Part shown: positions 1-8,653 of the stretch, piece by piece
How positions within the stretch are numbered: position 1 is the first letter of the stretch
Layout of the letters: the number at the start of each line of letters is the position of its first letter
Origin: Collinsella sp.
Lineage (GTDB): Bacteria > Actinomycetota > Coriobacteriia > Coriobacteriales > Coriobacteriaceae
Direction of reading: 5' to 3'
NCBI GenBank assembly: GCA_019419505.1
Contig: DXZS01000024.1
Span: 157,321 to 221,320 of the forward strand
DNA: 64,000 nt
Position numbers and translations under genes: made by a program
The notes under the pieces: generated by a model
Told to the model about the DNA's origin: nothing
What the model saw: only the letters and a program-made list of their open reading frames with translations
Databases searched by the model: none

Positions 1-114
1 GCTGTCTGCCGCAACGAGCTGCGTCTTATACGTATATAAAAGATTTGCATAAGCCTCAGCTATTTGCAGTAAGAGCCTGCGGCTTTCATCAAACTCTTCA
101 GCGGTTGTTTCCAT
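1..114 (-). CDS. Unknown protein, N-terminal part only
   Basis: An open frame starts at an ATG at 114-112 and runs off the left edge of the window, so only the first 38 residues are visible (METTAEEFDESRRLL...). The start is supported by a GGAGG Shine-Dalgarno about six bases upstream. The visible part is acidic at first and then amphipathic helical, with no recognisable motif. It is divergent from the next gene, and the 62-base gap between them must hold both promoters. I do not recognise the family. Confidence 0.55.
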   Translation of the reverse strand, partial: METTAEEFDESRRLLLQIAEAYANLLYTYKTQLVAADS

Positions 115-176
115 TGCTATCCTCCAAACAGTCAGTGTTTTTCTAAAAGGATAGGACGCCGCGAGGACAAAAAATA

Positions 177-914
177 TTGCACAATAAGGCGGACATTAAC
201 CCCGAGATTCGAGTACCAGAAGTGAGCCATATGCATAGCCCCATTGATAGCGAAAACTACGTCAAGCCCATCCTTGGCAGGACCAAAATCGATATCTGGG
301 AGTGTTATGCAAGACATGTTCTGCAATTTATCGATAGCAACAAATATGGCAATTTGGCTTACAGCGACAAACCGGATCTGATCGATCGGGCGCAGTCCCT
401 AGGCATCGAGGTAACAGCTTCCCAATCGCAAGACAGCAGAAAGGCAGAATCCCTCTATTCCAAACTCCTATACGAGAATGATTCTTCTCAGGAAAAACGC
501 CGAATCGAACTTATTGAGCAATGTGGAGCGCATTTCGAAAAAGGAGTCCTGTTTGGTCCAAATGGTACGGATTCATTCGAGCCGATTATTGAAGCTCTTC
601 GCAAAAAGCTGGACAGACTCGACTCTGGTGACTACGAACTCTTTAGGAGAAACGAGTTGTTTGTCAGATCCAATATTCTTGCTGACGAGGAAATGCTTCG
701 CGAAGCGCTCTCCAACATGAAAAAAGAATCCCGAGATCACTCATGGCACTTCGTATCTGTTATCGTCTCGGTCCCTGGATACAATTACATTTTCGACCTC
801 GATGCATCGACATGCGTATCCCTTGAATTCGGATACGCAGACCAGTATCGAATTGCTCTTGAAGCAAACAAGGAAGTGAACATCGCAGAGTCAAGCCGAG
901 CTGAGTTACTATAA
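177..914 (+). CDS. Hypothetical protein, 245 aa
   Basis: Unknown function. The frame begins at a TTG with an AGGA about nine bases upstream. An internal ATG at 231 is an alternative start but has a poor ribosome site. The protein is charged and probably soluble, with no signal peptide or membrane segment. The C-terminal third contains a hydrophobic strand-rich stretch (WHFVSVIVSVPGYNYIF) followed by a DLDAST motif. Base composition is lower in GC than the metabolic genes further right, in keeping with an acquired gene. I cannot assign a domain. Confidence 0.5.
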   Translation: MHNKADINPEIRVPEVSHMHSPIDSENYVKPILGRTKIDIWECYARHVLQFIDSNKYGNLAYSDKPDLIDRAQSLGIEVTASQSQDSRKAESLYSKLLYENDSSQEKRRIELIEQCGAHFEKGVLFGPNGTDSFEPIIEALRKKLDRLDSGDYELFRRNELFVRSNILADEEMLREALSNMKKESRDHSWHFVSVIVSVPGYNYIFDLDASTCVSLEFGYADQYRIALEANKEVNIAESSRAELL

Positions 915-1131
915 CCGATCAACTAGCAGACCATTTCGCAGCAGGTCGGAATAAAGCCCCCAGAGTTCTTTGCTGTACAAGCCTCAGAGTCCCAATGAGC
1001 CAGCACACCCAAGCGGCGCAGGTCCACGTCAATCCGGCACGAAGGTTTTGAGAATTTCTCTTATCTTGGCAATGAGAAAACGGGGCACACACAAGGTGAC
1101 CCGGGCACCTCCACCCAAGAAAGGATCCGCC

Positions 1132-1803
1132 ATGTCAAAAGACGACATCGAGTACCTTCTAAAATTCGCTCCCAGGGAGGCATACGTCGACGACTTGATA
1201 AACGGTCGCCTCTACATGAACGCGGCCGGCTACTATCATGGCCTGCCTGGCGAGCAGGGCGATCCGCTCGAGGCGTCCATGGCTCCCGGGGTGTGCCTCT
1301 ACAGATATACTTCCCTGCCCATCTACTGCATGTACACGGTCCGCGAGAACGATATCGTCAACAACACTGTGAAAATCCCGAAACGCATGATCCAGGAGTT
1401 CGGATGCGAGGACGGATGGATCGGCATTGTGCAGTACGCCAGCTTCGCGCGCCTCGCCGACAGACACATTGCCGAAGGCGGAAGCATCTACGCCCACGGT
1501 CCCATCTCCTACGGCGTCCCTGGGCCAAAACTGATCCGCGAGATCTTTGGGGGCATCCCGCACAATCTCGTTATCAAAACGCCCAAGTATGCATATCAGA
1601 AGGAGTATCGAATCATCGGGTCGCGTCCGGTCGAATGTCGCCTTTTACCAGACGAGAATCACCCGGGCTGCAAAATTGAAAAATACGACCACGCAGAACT
1701 TGACCTAAGCAGCAGCCTAGCGGACTTTTCCTGGAAGGTCTCGGTGGCGAGTCTCGAAGAAGCGCGAGACGGCCTCATGCTGGATTTGCCGCATCAGGCA
1801 TAG
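1132..1803 (+). CDS. Hypothetical protein, 223 aa (LKFAPREAYVDDLINGRLYMN family)
   Basis: Unknown function. I chose the ATG at 1132 because a GAAAGGA ribosome site lies just upstream and because the N-terminus (MSKDDIEYLLKFAPREAYVD) resembles the start of a widespread family of uncharacterised proteins that open with 'K-F-G/A-x-x-x-x-hxxLxxGxLYMN' and a nearby GDPxE (here GEQGDPLEA near residue 45). From memory such genes often turn up in accessory and defence regions, but I cannot confirm that here. The same frame is open upstream to 970, but that extension is low-complexity and has no ribosome site. Mixed alpha/beta, soluble, no catalytic motif that I can name. Confidence 0.5.
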   Translation: MSKDDIEYLLKFAPREAYVDDLINGRLYMNAAGYYHGLPGEQGDPLEASMAPGVCLYRYTSLPIYCMYTVRENDIVNNTVKIPKRMIQEFGCEDGWIGIVQYASFARLADRHIAEGGSIYAHGPISYGVPGPKLIREIFGGIPHNLVIKTPKYAYQKEYRIIGSRPVECRLLPDENHPGCKIEKYDHAELDLSSSLADFSWKVSVASLEEARDGLMLDLPHQA

Positions 1804-1987
1804 TCAGCCCAACGCGATCCACAACGTCACCGGGCAACCAACCACCCCTCCCCCTCCCCAACATTCCCCAGAAAGTTCGCTGATGTTGACTGGGGTTCCC
1901 GTAAAATAATCCCCAACAAAATATGTGCGGAGTGCTGGCCTGGAGCTGCCTTCGGACCCTATTGGCTGCTCACCGAGAGGCTCCGCT

Positions 1988-2661
1988 ATGAAACGATCCC
2001 TTTACTACCTGCTCTGCGCGATCGCGTGCACGTCCATGGTCGGCGCGACGTTGCCTATGGCAGCCATCGCAGAAGCTATGCAGCCTCAAGAAACCGCCGG
2101 GCAGCAGGCGCAAGCCGACGCAACGAGCAGCGACGCAGGCAAGGCCGAAGACGGCACCAACACAAGCACGACAGCAGATACCGTAGAGGACAGCACCGCA
2201 ACATCCACCGGCACCAGCGCAGCCAACACGGAAAGCGCTTACGCCACCAATACCGGCACCACCGCCGCAACCGGCACCCCCGCCCCATCCCTCAGCACCC
2301 AGACCAACCCCACACCCGCCGCAATCTCCACCACGTCACAAACCGGCTACGCCCACTCCGCAACCGCAAGCCAAAACGGCGTCACCTTCACCGTCTCGTG
2401 GAACGACGCCCCCGCGGGCACCGCGACGACCTTCCACGTAACCCAGACCAGCGCCTCGTCCCAGGCCAAGGCGCGCATGGACGTGTCCACCTATGGGACG
2501 GCGGCAGCCAGGAAAGCGTCTGCGATCCGTCGCGCCAGGCATGGGCCAGCTACTACAGCCTTCGGGCCCGCGCTCGCGATCGGGCCCAAAGAATCCACGT
2601 GGGACCACAATTCACTTGCATGGAGCTAGCGAAGGTGCCTATCCCAAATCAGAAATGGTAA
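1988..2661 (+). pseudogene. Frameshifted secreted surface protein
   Basis: The ATG at 1988 follows a GAGAGG ribosome site and opens with a signal peptide (MKRSLYYLLCAIACTSMVGA, Ala-rich cleavage region near residue 28). Then comes a long Thr/Ala/Ser-rich linker of about 100 residues, and then a beta-rich segment starting SATASQNGVTFTVSWNDAPAG. At about 2494 the frame breaks. The original frame stops at 2629 with an Arg-rich nonsense tail, while the +1-shifted frame continues with a sensible sequence (WDGGSQESVCDPSRQAW) to a stop at 2661. Restoring one T (TAT TGG GAC) rejoins the two, so a one-base deletion is the simplest explanation. The sequence past YYSL also looks degraded. Probably a dead relative of Coriobacteriia secreted proteins, or a sequencing error. 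Confidence 0.6.
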
Positions 2662-2748
2662 AACCAGCAGCAGCGCGATGCAGAGGGGCGCGGCCAGCAG
2701 AGTGACCACGCCCGAGTTGATGCGCTCGCGAATTTCTTGGGGGCTCAA
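2626..2748 (-). pseudogene. Remnant of membrane-protein genes
   Basis: On the minus strand a 40-residue frame opens at a TTG (2748) and encodes an amphipathic start (LSPQEIRERINSGVV) followed by one strong transmembrane helix (LLAAPLCIALLLVLPFLIW). It overlaps the stop of a second 23-residue scrap just upstream (YSKKLGSLYASVQKRVNELIS then TGA), which is itself preceded by a stop. The arrangement looks like the tail of one gene overlapping the start of another, both truncated. It abuts the broken end of the frameshifted secreted gene. No function can be given. Confidence 0.3.
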
Positions 2749-2880
2749 GAGATGAGCTCGTTCACGCGCTTTTGCACAGACGCATAGAGGCTTCCGAGCT
2801 TCTTTGAATAGCCGGCGCGCCCCTGCTATGCGTCATACACGTTGCAATTGCCCCTACCTAGAAAGTGTATGGCACTTCGG

Positions 2881-4017
2881 TCAATCGCCGTTACGCTTTG
2901 GCCTACCTAGAACCGCAATCACGACGTTAACAAACACAAGCGCTGTTCCCAGCAGGAATAGCGCCAGGGAGGCGGCGATCCAGTTGCCGTCGGCGGTCTT
3001 GGGGAGCGTGACGGTGGAGACGCCAGCAGTCTTGGCCTTGGATGGCGTGGACGCCATGGTCTTGGTCACGGTCGTTTTGGTTGTCGTGATTGTCTTGGGC
3101 GTCGCAGCCGCGGGCTTTAGGACAGGATCCGTCGCGGACCCGGCACCGGGCCGCTCAACGGCAGGACCGGCACCGCCGGCCGGCTCGCCCGCGCCGCCGG
3201 GCACTTCGCGCCCGTCGGTCTCCCCCGGCGGCGCCGTGGCGCCCTGGGGCTCGATCACCACATGCGGCGCCATGTCGCCGGAAGCATTCGCCACGCCGCC
3301 GGCACCGAAGGCCCCTCCCGCAGGCGCCACGAACCGCGCAGACACAAGCGACCCACCCAGACAAGCAACGCCGCCGTCGGCACCGGCCGCATCGAGCCAC
3401 GAGGCATCGACGGAAAGCCGACAGCCGGCGTCACCATCGCCAAGGCCCGCATCCTGCAGATACACGCCGTAGGCGCGCACGCCCGCTCCGGACCCGGCGC
3501 CCGCGGCAACGACGCGCCCGCCGCCGCGCACGGCCATGTCGCCAGCGATCACGCCGGCGACCGCCTCGTCCGTAATATTGGCCCCGTCTGCCCGGGCATC
3601 GACGGTGCAGCCGTCCACCACGAGCGCCTGCGAAACGTGGATCCCGCACTGCGAGCCCGTCGCCGTTAGGGTCCCAGTACCGCGAAGCATCAGGTTGCCC
3701 CACACCTCCATGCCGCACAGCGTGATGTCCGCATCGGGCGCATGTGACTGCGTCACGGAGTTTTGCCCGGCAAGCGTCAGCACCAGGTCGCCCTCGGCGT
3801 CGATGGCCTCGCCCGCGTAGCCCTTAAGCTCCAGGTGGTCGGCATCGGTCCAGGCCCAGCCGGGGCCCGACACGCCCGGCACGTAGTACGTCGCGCCCGC
3901 GATGATGAGGCTCTCCGCGCCCGCGGCGTAAGAAGGCCCGCCCAGCAAAACGCATAGGCAGGCCATGGCAGCGATCGCGATGTGATGACGGCTGGTGTGG
4001 GACTTGGCAGCAAACAT
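2881..4017 (-). CDS. LPKTA-type sortase-anchored surface protein
   Basis: Secreted cell-wall protein of 378 aa. I prefer the ATG at 4017 (GGAG five bases upstream) over one 13 codons earlier, because it gives a normal signal peptide: basic SHTSRHH, then a hydrophobic AIAAMACLCVLLGG core and an A-x-A site. The central 230 residues are Gly/Ala/Asp-rich with repeating beta-strand patterns (LVLTLAGQN, LMLRGTGTL, MAVRGGGRV) resembling a right-handed beta-helix of carbohydrate-binding or adhesin type. A Pro/Gly then Thr/Lys-rich wall-spanning linker leads to the sorting signal LPKTADGN, a hydrophobic helix and a basic tail (GRPKRNGD). The fifth position is Ala rather than the usual Gly. No sortase gene is in the window. 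Confidence 0.75.
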   Translation of the reverse strand: MFAAKSHTSRHHIAIAAMACLCVLLGGPSYAAGAESLIIAGATYYVPGVSGPGWAWTDADHLELKGYAGEAIDAEGDLVLTLAGQNSVTQSHAPDADITLCGMEVWGNLMLRGTGTLTATGSQCGIHVSQALVVDGCTVDARADGANITDEAVAGVIAGDMAVRGGGRVVAAGAGSGAGVRAYGVYLQDAGLGDGDAGCRLSVDASWLDAAGADGGVACLGGSLVSARFVAPAGGAFGAGGVANASGDMAPHVVIEPQGATAPPGETDGREVPGGAGEPAGGAGPAVERPGAGSATDPVLKPAAATPKTITTTKTTVTKTMASTPSKAKTAGVSTVTLPKTADGNWIAASLALFLLGTALVFVNVVIAVLGRPKRNGD

Positions 4018-4381
4018 ACCCGCTCCGATCTTCGCAGGAGCCAATAGAATGTGCACCAGAAAATGCCCTGGTAGCAGCAGTTATTAGTTTAGCGAGATCG
4101 ATGCGGGGGCAAAGATAAATCGCGTGGGTAATGTCGACAATTAGGTGTAAATCGTTTTGCCAGTCGGTGAAAGGAGGAATGCAGGGTTATGCGTTAAGAC
4201 GCGCTATCTTTGACACTCACGTTGCATATAGCTTCTGGGAATCTACTACCCGTTCCAGTTTGCTTCACCTTCCGCTCGCATCAGAGCGCGCCAAAGCTCA
4301 CTGAGTCGCTAACTCGCTGTAATTAGCGAAGACGATCCCCCCCTCTATCCTGGATAAGACATGTAAAACCGATTTTATTAT
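4018..4381. other. Intergenic region, 364 bp
   Basis: No gene is visible. It should hold the promoter of the surface-protein gene. A weak minus-strand candidate is TTGTCG near 4139 with TTATCT sixteen bases on. There is a C7 run at 4337-4343, 39 bp from the end of the capsule operon. I see no clear terminator hairpin for the capsule operon here. Confidence 0.35.
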
Positions 4382-4891
4382 TCAGACCCTGTTGTTTATA
4401 TATTCGTCTGTTGCCCCATCTCGAGAAATGATTTTGCATGGGTGCCCAATCACAATCGAATGGCTTGGTACGTCGCAGTTAACATAAGTGTTCGGTGCAA
4501 CGAGAACGTCGTTGCCTAAACGAACGCCACCAACAATAGTTGAGTTGACACCAAGCCAAACGCAATCGCCAAGAACAGGCGCACCTTTTCGTTTGCCGCG
4601 GTTTTCCCGACCAATTGTCACACCTTTGTGCATATTGCAGTTGCGACCGATAACGGCATTCGGGTTTACCGTAATGCCAAAAGCGTGACCCAGATACAAG
4701 CCTTCGCCAATCGAGGTGGCAGGCGCGATCTCGAGACCATATTTGCAAGCCATCCTCTTTCGAAAAAGATGCCATAAAGGATTGTGCGAATTCTGGCACT
4801 TTCGAAGTAGCCAAACAAACCTCAAAGCATGGTTTGAGAGAATAGACCCCCCCCCAAAGCGAATACGGTCACTGCTGTATACATTCGACAT
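4382..4891 (-). CDS. Serine-acetyltransferase-like O-acetyltransferase
   Basis: Left-handed beta-helix (hexapeptide) acetyltransferase of 169 aa, last gene of the polysaccharide operon, likely to add O-acetyl groups to the polymer or a precursor. Hexapeptide turns are clear (IGEGLYLGHAFGITVNPNAV, IGRNCNMHKGVTIGREN, LGDCVWLGVNSTIVGG, NDVLVAPNTYVNCDV), ending in the family's VIGHPCKII. The catalytic His is in GLYLGH. The chosen ATG at 4891 has GGGTGA upstream. The frame is open further upstream but there it overlaps the epimerase gene. Codons 13-15 are a run of nine G on the coding strand (4855-4847, three Gly codons). Gain or loss of one base there would kill the protein, so the gene is a good candidate for phase variation. 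Confidence 0.75.
   Translation of the reverse strand: MSNVYSSDRIRFGGGSILSNHALRFVWLLRKCQNSHNPLWHLFRKRMACKYGLEIAPATSIGEGLYLGHAFGITVNPNAVIGRNCNMHKGVTIGRENRGKRKGAPVLGDCVWLGVNSTIVGGVRLGNDVLVAPNTYVNCDVPSHSIVIGHPCKIISRDGATDEYINNRV
4847..4855 (-). repeat. G9 homopolymer inside acetyltransferase CDS
   Basis: Nine consecutive C on the plus strand, read as GGG GGG GGG (Gly13-Gly15) on the coding strand. The frame downstream is intact at nine bases. Long G runs near the 5' end of surface-polysaccharide genes are classic slippage sites. Confidence 0.8.
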
Positions 4892-4904
4892 TGCTATCAC
4901 CCAG

Positions 4905-5945
4905 CTAATTCCCGTAGAACTCGCGATACCACTTCGCGAATTCACGAAGACCGTCCTCGAGCGGCGTTGCGGGTTTGTAACCAAAATCGCGCTCCAAGGC
5001 GCCAGTATCCGCATAGGTTACAGGCACGTCACCAGGCTGCATAGGAACGAGCTGCTTATGCGCCTCGAAATCGTAATCGGCGGGGAGCACGCCCTCCTCA
5101 ACCAGCACACGCTGCAGCGTATCAACGAAGATCAGCAAGTTCTCGGGATTCGAATTGCCGATGTTATACACGCGATGAGCGGCCATTGGCAAACCATCAA
5201 CACCGATCTTGACCTCAGGAGCGCCGTCCATGACCCTGCGCACGCCCTCCACAATATCGTCCACGTACGTAAAGTCGCGCTTACAATCGCCCATGTTGAA
5301 AATCTTAATCGTATCGCCACGACGCAACTTCTCGGTGAAGCCGAAGTATGCCATGTCGGGCCTTCCCATGGGCCCATACACCGTAAAGAAGCGCAGGCCC
5401 GTGGCTGGGATGGAGTAAAGCTTGGAGTAGGCCGCGGCCATTAGCTCGTTGGACTTCTTTGTGGCGGCGTACAGGCTCACCGGAGAGTCTACACGGTCGT
5501 CCTCCGAGAAAGGCACTTTCTCGTTGCCGCCGTAGACGGAGGAAGAGCTCGCGTAGACAAGATGCTTCACCGGGTGGCGCCTGCAAGCCTCCAATATATT
5601 GAAGAACCCTACCAGGTTGCTGTCTATGTAGGCCTTGGGGTTCTCGATGGAGTATCGCACACCGGCCTGGGCGGCCAAGTTCACCACAACGTCGAAGCCG
5701 TTCTCAGCGAACAGGCGCTCTATCAACGCGGCATCGCACAGGTCGCCGCGCACGAAGGCGAAACGCCCCGCCTTGTCCACCTCCGCCAGCATTCGCAGGC
5801 GAGCCTCCTTGATGCCAGGGTCGTAGTAGCTGTTCACGTTGTCCAGACCGATGATCGCGTCGTCGGTGGTTTCGAGCAGCCGCTTCACCAGAAACGCCCC
5901 GATGAAGCCGGCGGCGCCAGTGACGAGGACTTTTCTATCCTGCAT
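4905..5945 (-). CDS. UDP-glucuronate 4-epimerase (NAD-dependent SDR)
   Basis: Extended short-chain dehydrogenase of 346 aa, expected to interconvert UDP-glucuronate and UDP-galacturonate in the cytoplasm. N-terminal Rossmann motif TGAAGFIG at residues 9-16, then LDNVNSYYDPGIKEARL, which is the sequence typical of UDP-GlcA 4-epimerases rather than GalE. Catalytic Ser is in YASSSSVYGG and the Tyr/Lys pair in YAATKKSNE. The length is normal for the family. It is preceded by the flippase gene and followed within 14 bp by the acetyltransferase start. Together with the UDP-glucose dehydrogenase of the same operon it would provide GlcA and GalA donors. UDP-glucose or UDP-GlcNAc epimerisation cannot be excluded from sequence alone. 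Confidence 0.85.
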   Translation of the reverse strand: MQDRKVLVTGAAGFIGAFLVKRLLETTDDAIIGLDNVNSYYDPGIKEARLRMLAEVDKAGRFAFVRGDLCDAALIERLFAENGFDVVVNLAAQAGVRYSIENPKAYIDSNLVGFFNILEACRRHPVKHLVYASSSSVYGGNEKVPFSEDDRVDSPVSLYAATKKSNELMAAAYSKLYSIPATGLRFFTVYGPMGRPDMAYFGFTEKLRRGDTIKIFNMGDCKRDFTYVDDIVEGVRRVMDGAPEVKIGVDGLPMAAHRVYNIGNSNPENLLIFVDTLQRVLVEEGVLPADYDFEAHKQLVPMQPGDVPVTYADTGALERDFGYKPATPLEDGLREFAKWYREFYGN

Positions 5946-6011
5946 ATATACCCCACTCTTTCGTTTTAAGGAAGTCCTGAGATGGAACTCCCAACAAGTT
6001 AATTACAGACC

Positions 6012-7478
6012 TCAAAACGTTTTAAAGCCGCCGCCCTTGACCAGCTTCAGCAGCACCCTCCTACTCTTGGGCAAAGCAAAGCAAATCGCGAAATAGACAA
6101 CGACGCACCCTACAATGTCCAACCCGACGCCAAGCCAGTTGCTAGATGCGAGTCCATACGTCACCCATGCAAATGCGCACATCATCGATGTGCAGAAAAT
6201 GGGCTCCTTGAGCGACAACATAGTGCGCCCAAACGAAAGGCCAACCACGAAATATGTGACCACTTGGTTGATAGCAATCAAAAGGATTCTCAATCCCGCA
6301 TCAGCCCACACGACGGCATCGAACCCTTGCATAGCCGCCACGGTCATAAGCGGCGTCATCAACACGAGGTACATCACCTGCACAAGCGTAGACACGCGCG
6401 GTTTACCAAGAGAGCGATACATCTCGCTGCTGTAGTATGAGAGCAGCACCATCGGCCCCTGCACCAGCCCATACAACCCGAACATGAGCGTCGCCTCGCC
6501 CCACTGATCGCCGAGCAACAGGGCCACCAAAGGCTCGCGGAATACGAAGATACCCGCAGACAACGGCAACAGGAACAATGCCACCATGAACTGGAAGCGT
6601 CGCAGATAAGCAACGTATTCTTCCCGATCAAACTGAAGGCGCGAAAGTGACGAGAACAAGATGGGCGTCGTAGCGTTCGTGATAATCCCGAAGCACCCGC
6701 TCACAAAGGTGACTGGCGTCTTGTAATATCCCAACTCAGCCGCACCCAGGAAATGCCCCACGATAAAGGTGCCCGCCCAAGAGGAAAGCCATATGGTGAA
6801 CGACTCCAAAAGCGTCCATCCGCTGAATGAGAACATAGCCTTCAGCATGTTGAAGGAGTAGAAAAAACGCGGCTTCCACTCAGACAGCAGAGTCAGCCCC
6901 ACTGCATTTACAATATTCGCCGCCAAAGTGCCAACGATAAGTGACCAGTAACCAAATCCCATAAACGCCAGTACAAGCGTCGAGCCGAAGTTAAGTAAGG
7001 TCGACGTCAGTCTCACCGGCATAAGCGACTTGAAATCGAGATTACGGTGGAACAACGCCATCTGAATGCTCGAAAACGACGTCAACGGGAGAGAGAGGCA
7101 GGCCACGGCCAAGGGAAAGCCCAGCGACGGGTTGCCCACGAAGGTGGCCACCGGATCGTTGAATATGGCAATGAGACACCACAGGACCACCGATATGCCG
7201 AAGTTCGTCCAAAAGGCCACGTTAGCGTTGGCATGCAGGTCTTTTTTGTCTCGGAAGCTGTGTTGCACCAGGTACTTCTGGAACCCGGCGTCCGCGAACA
7301 TGTCGGCAAAGCTCACTACCATGGTGACGGTCGCCACCATGCCAAACGCCTCTGGCGCCAGCAGCCTCGCTAAGACGAGCTGCGAGATAGGCGAGATGAT
7401 TTTGGCGATAATCTCGGTTGCCAGAGACCACTTTGCCGCGCTTGCCGACCTCGCCCGGAGGTCTTTTGTGTCGGACAT
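6012..7478 (-). CDS. Wzx-type polysaccharide flippase
   Basis: Integral membrane protein of 488 aa of the MOP/polysaccharide-transporter superfamily, with about 12-14 hydrophobic segments. The N-terminus (SASAAKWSLATEIIAKIISPISQLVLARLL) is the typical first helix pair of lipid-linked oligosaccharide flippases. It would move undecaprenyl-diphosphate-linked repeat units across the membrane before polymerisation by the EpsG-like protein encoded upstream. The length is close to the family norm. It lies between the ATP-grasp gene and the epimerase gene with gaps of 65-85 bp. Confidence 0.88.
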   Translation of the reverse strand: MSDTKDLRARSASAAKWSLATEIIAKIISPISQLVLARLLAPEAFGMVATVTMVVSFADMFADAGFQKYLVQHSFRDKKDLHANANVAFWTNFGISVVLWCLIAIFNDPVATFVGNPSLGFPLAVACLSLPLTSFSSIQMALFHRNLDFKSLMPVRLTSTLLNFGSTLVLAFMGFGYWSLIVGTLAANIVNAVGLTLLSEWKPRFFYSFNMLKAMFSFSGWTLLESFTIWLSSWAGTFIVGHFLGAAELGYYKTPVTFVSGCFGIITNATTPILFSSLSRLQFDREEYVAYLRRFQFMVALFLLPLSAGIFVFREPLVALLLGDQWGEATLMFGLYGLVQGPMVLLSYYSSEMYRSLGKPRVSTLVQVMYLVLMTPLMTVAAMQGFDAVVWADAGLRILLIAINQVVTYFVVGLSFGRTMLSLKEPIFCTSMMCAFAWVTYGLASSNWLGVGLDIVGCVVVYFAICFALPKSRRVLLKLVKGGGFKTF

Positions 7479-7562
7479 ACTAAACCTCCATGAAGAAACG
7501 CCGGAGCGCGCTTACTGGCTGATTATCCATGCGCACGCACTGAATGCAGCTTTCGTTTGCCA

Positions 7563-8510
7563 TCATTCCTCGTTTTCACGTTGGGGCAAAGAAACCATTT
7601 GCCCCAACGTCCTCTCCGCCTCAGCGGGGCTGAAAGGCGTAAACCCGCCCCACGGGTAGAAAGTCAGCTCGCCGACGAGAACGCGCCCCTTGCAGATGAA
7701 GAGGTCGACCCTCAAGAAAGGTACACCGTCACTCAGTTTCCTTGATAGCTCGAGCATCTCGCTGAGCTGCTCCGGGGCAGGGATCGTCTCTTCGGAACTC
7801 GCGTATCCCATCGCCAAAGGCAGCAGATTCCACTCAGTGTCGTAGAAATCGTTGTACCTCTTCTCAGAATCGTTCTTGTCCCCGTGGCAATAAGAAATCA
7901 GCCGGGGTTCCCCGTCAAAGCAGAAGAAGTCGAACTCGTCGATGCCTTCCCAGTTATCGTCTTCATCACGGGCATTATCGCCCTCGCTCTCCAAGAACTC
8001 CTCGGCGAACACGACGGGCTTCACGTTCTTGTAAGGCCATTCCCTGCACCCGTAAAAATAATTCTGCTTCAAATGACCCCGAAAAAAGTCCTTGGCACTG
8101 TTGAGATCGAAGTGTCCCTTGTCAGTGCAGATGAGCACGCCGCCGCAGTCGTGATTCGTTTTGAGTACGAACTTCTCCGGTAGCCCACTCACATCGATGT
8201 CATCAGCGGAATTCCAGGCGCCCAACGTCTTGACCACGTGCTCGGAGCCCACACGCGAGGCAATGAGGTCCTTAGCGCGGTACTTGTCGACCATGGTCGT
8301 GTACGCAGGGTTGTGATCGTTAAGCTTCAGCCACTGCATCTTCTCAGTGAAGGTCACCGGCGAGTCTATGCTAGGCCACATGCCCAACTTGGCGCGATGC
8401 ATCAATCGAAGGTGCGTCCTGTCGGAAACCCATTTCGTTAGACCCTTCGACGTAAAGGCACAGTAGGCCATCCACGGGTCACTTAGGTATTTTTTAATTT
8501 TGCTTTCCAT
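7563..8510 (-). CDS. TupA-like ATP-grasp ligase
   Basis: Cytoplasmic protein of 315 aa that matches the TupA-like ATP-grasp family by its order of motifs: FTEKMQWLKLND, then VDKYRAKDLIASRVG, LPEKFVLKTNHDCGG (ATP-binding loop), EFDFFCFDGEPRLI, and a late LRVDLFICKGRVLVGELTF that carries the metal-binding acidic residues. The family is named for TupA of alkaliphilic Bacillus teichuronopeptide synthesis, where an amino-acid chain is attached to polyglucuronate, and it is common in exopolysaccharide loci. ATP-grasp enzymes form amide bonds, so linking an amino acid to a uronic-acid carboxylate is a reasonable inference but not proven. I chose the ATG at 8510 (AAGGAA upstream) over a TTG eleven codons earlier. 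Confidence 0.8.
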   Translation of the reverse strand: MESKIKKYLSDPWMAYCAFTSKGLTKWVSDRTHLRLMHRAKLGMWPSIDSPVTFTEKMQWLKLNDHNPAYTTMVDKYRAKDLIASRVGSEHVVKTLGAWNSADDIDVSGLPEKFVLKTNHDCGGVLICTDKGHFDLNSAKDFFRGHLKQNYFYGCREWPYKNVKPVVFAEEFLESEGDNARDEDDNWEGIDEFDFFCFDGEPRLISYCHGDKNDSEKRYNDFYDTEWNLLPLAMGYASSEETIPAPEQLSEMLELSRKLSDGVPFLRVDLFICKGRVLVGELTFYPWGGFTPFSPAEAERTLGQMVSLPQRENEE

Positions 8511-8628
8511 ATATACAATTTCCTTAAGTCCGAGCTTAAACAAAGCGTTTTACTTTTTAATTCTCTGCGCTACACATGGAACAAGCCCTGGGCGTATGCA
8601 AACCACCAACGTAGACTTTGCTCGTATA

Positions 8629-8649
8629 TGCCCGAAACGGTTTCGGGCA
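8629..8649. repeat. 21-bp perfect palindrome after the polymerase gene
   Basis: Two ten-base arms (tgcccgaaac / gtttcgggca) around a single G, beginning five bases after the polymerase stop codon, inside the operon. It has no following T run, so an mRNA-stabilising or processing hairpin is more likely than a terminator. Confidence 0.5.
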
Positions 8650-8653
8650 CTAT

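Noticed and set aside
1..4100. Prophage or integrative element
   Set aside because: No integrase, terminase, capsid or replication genes are visible; the region only looks accessory and decayed.
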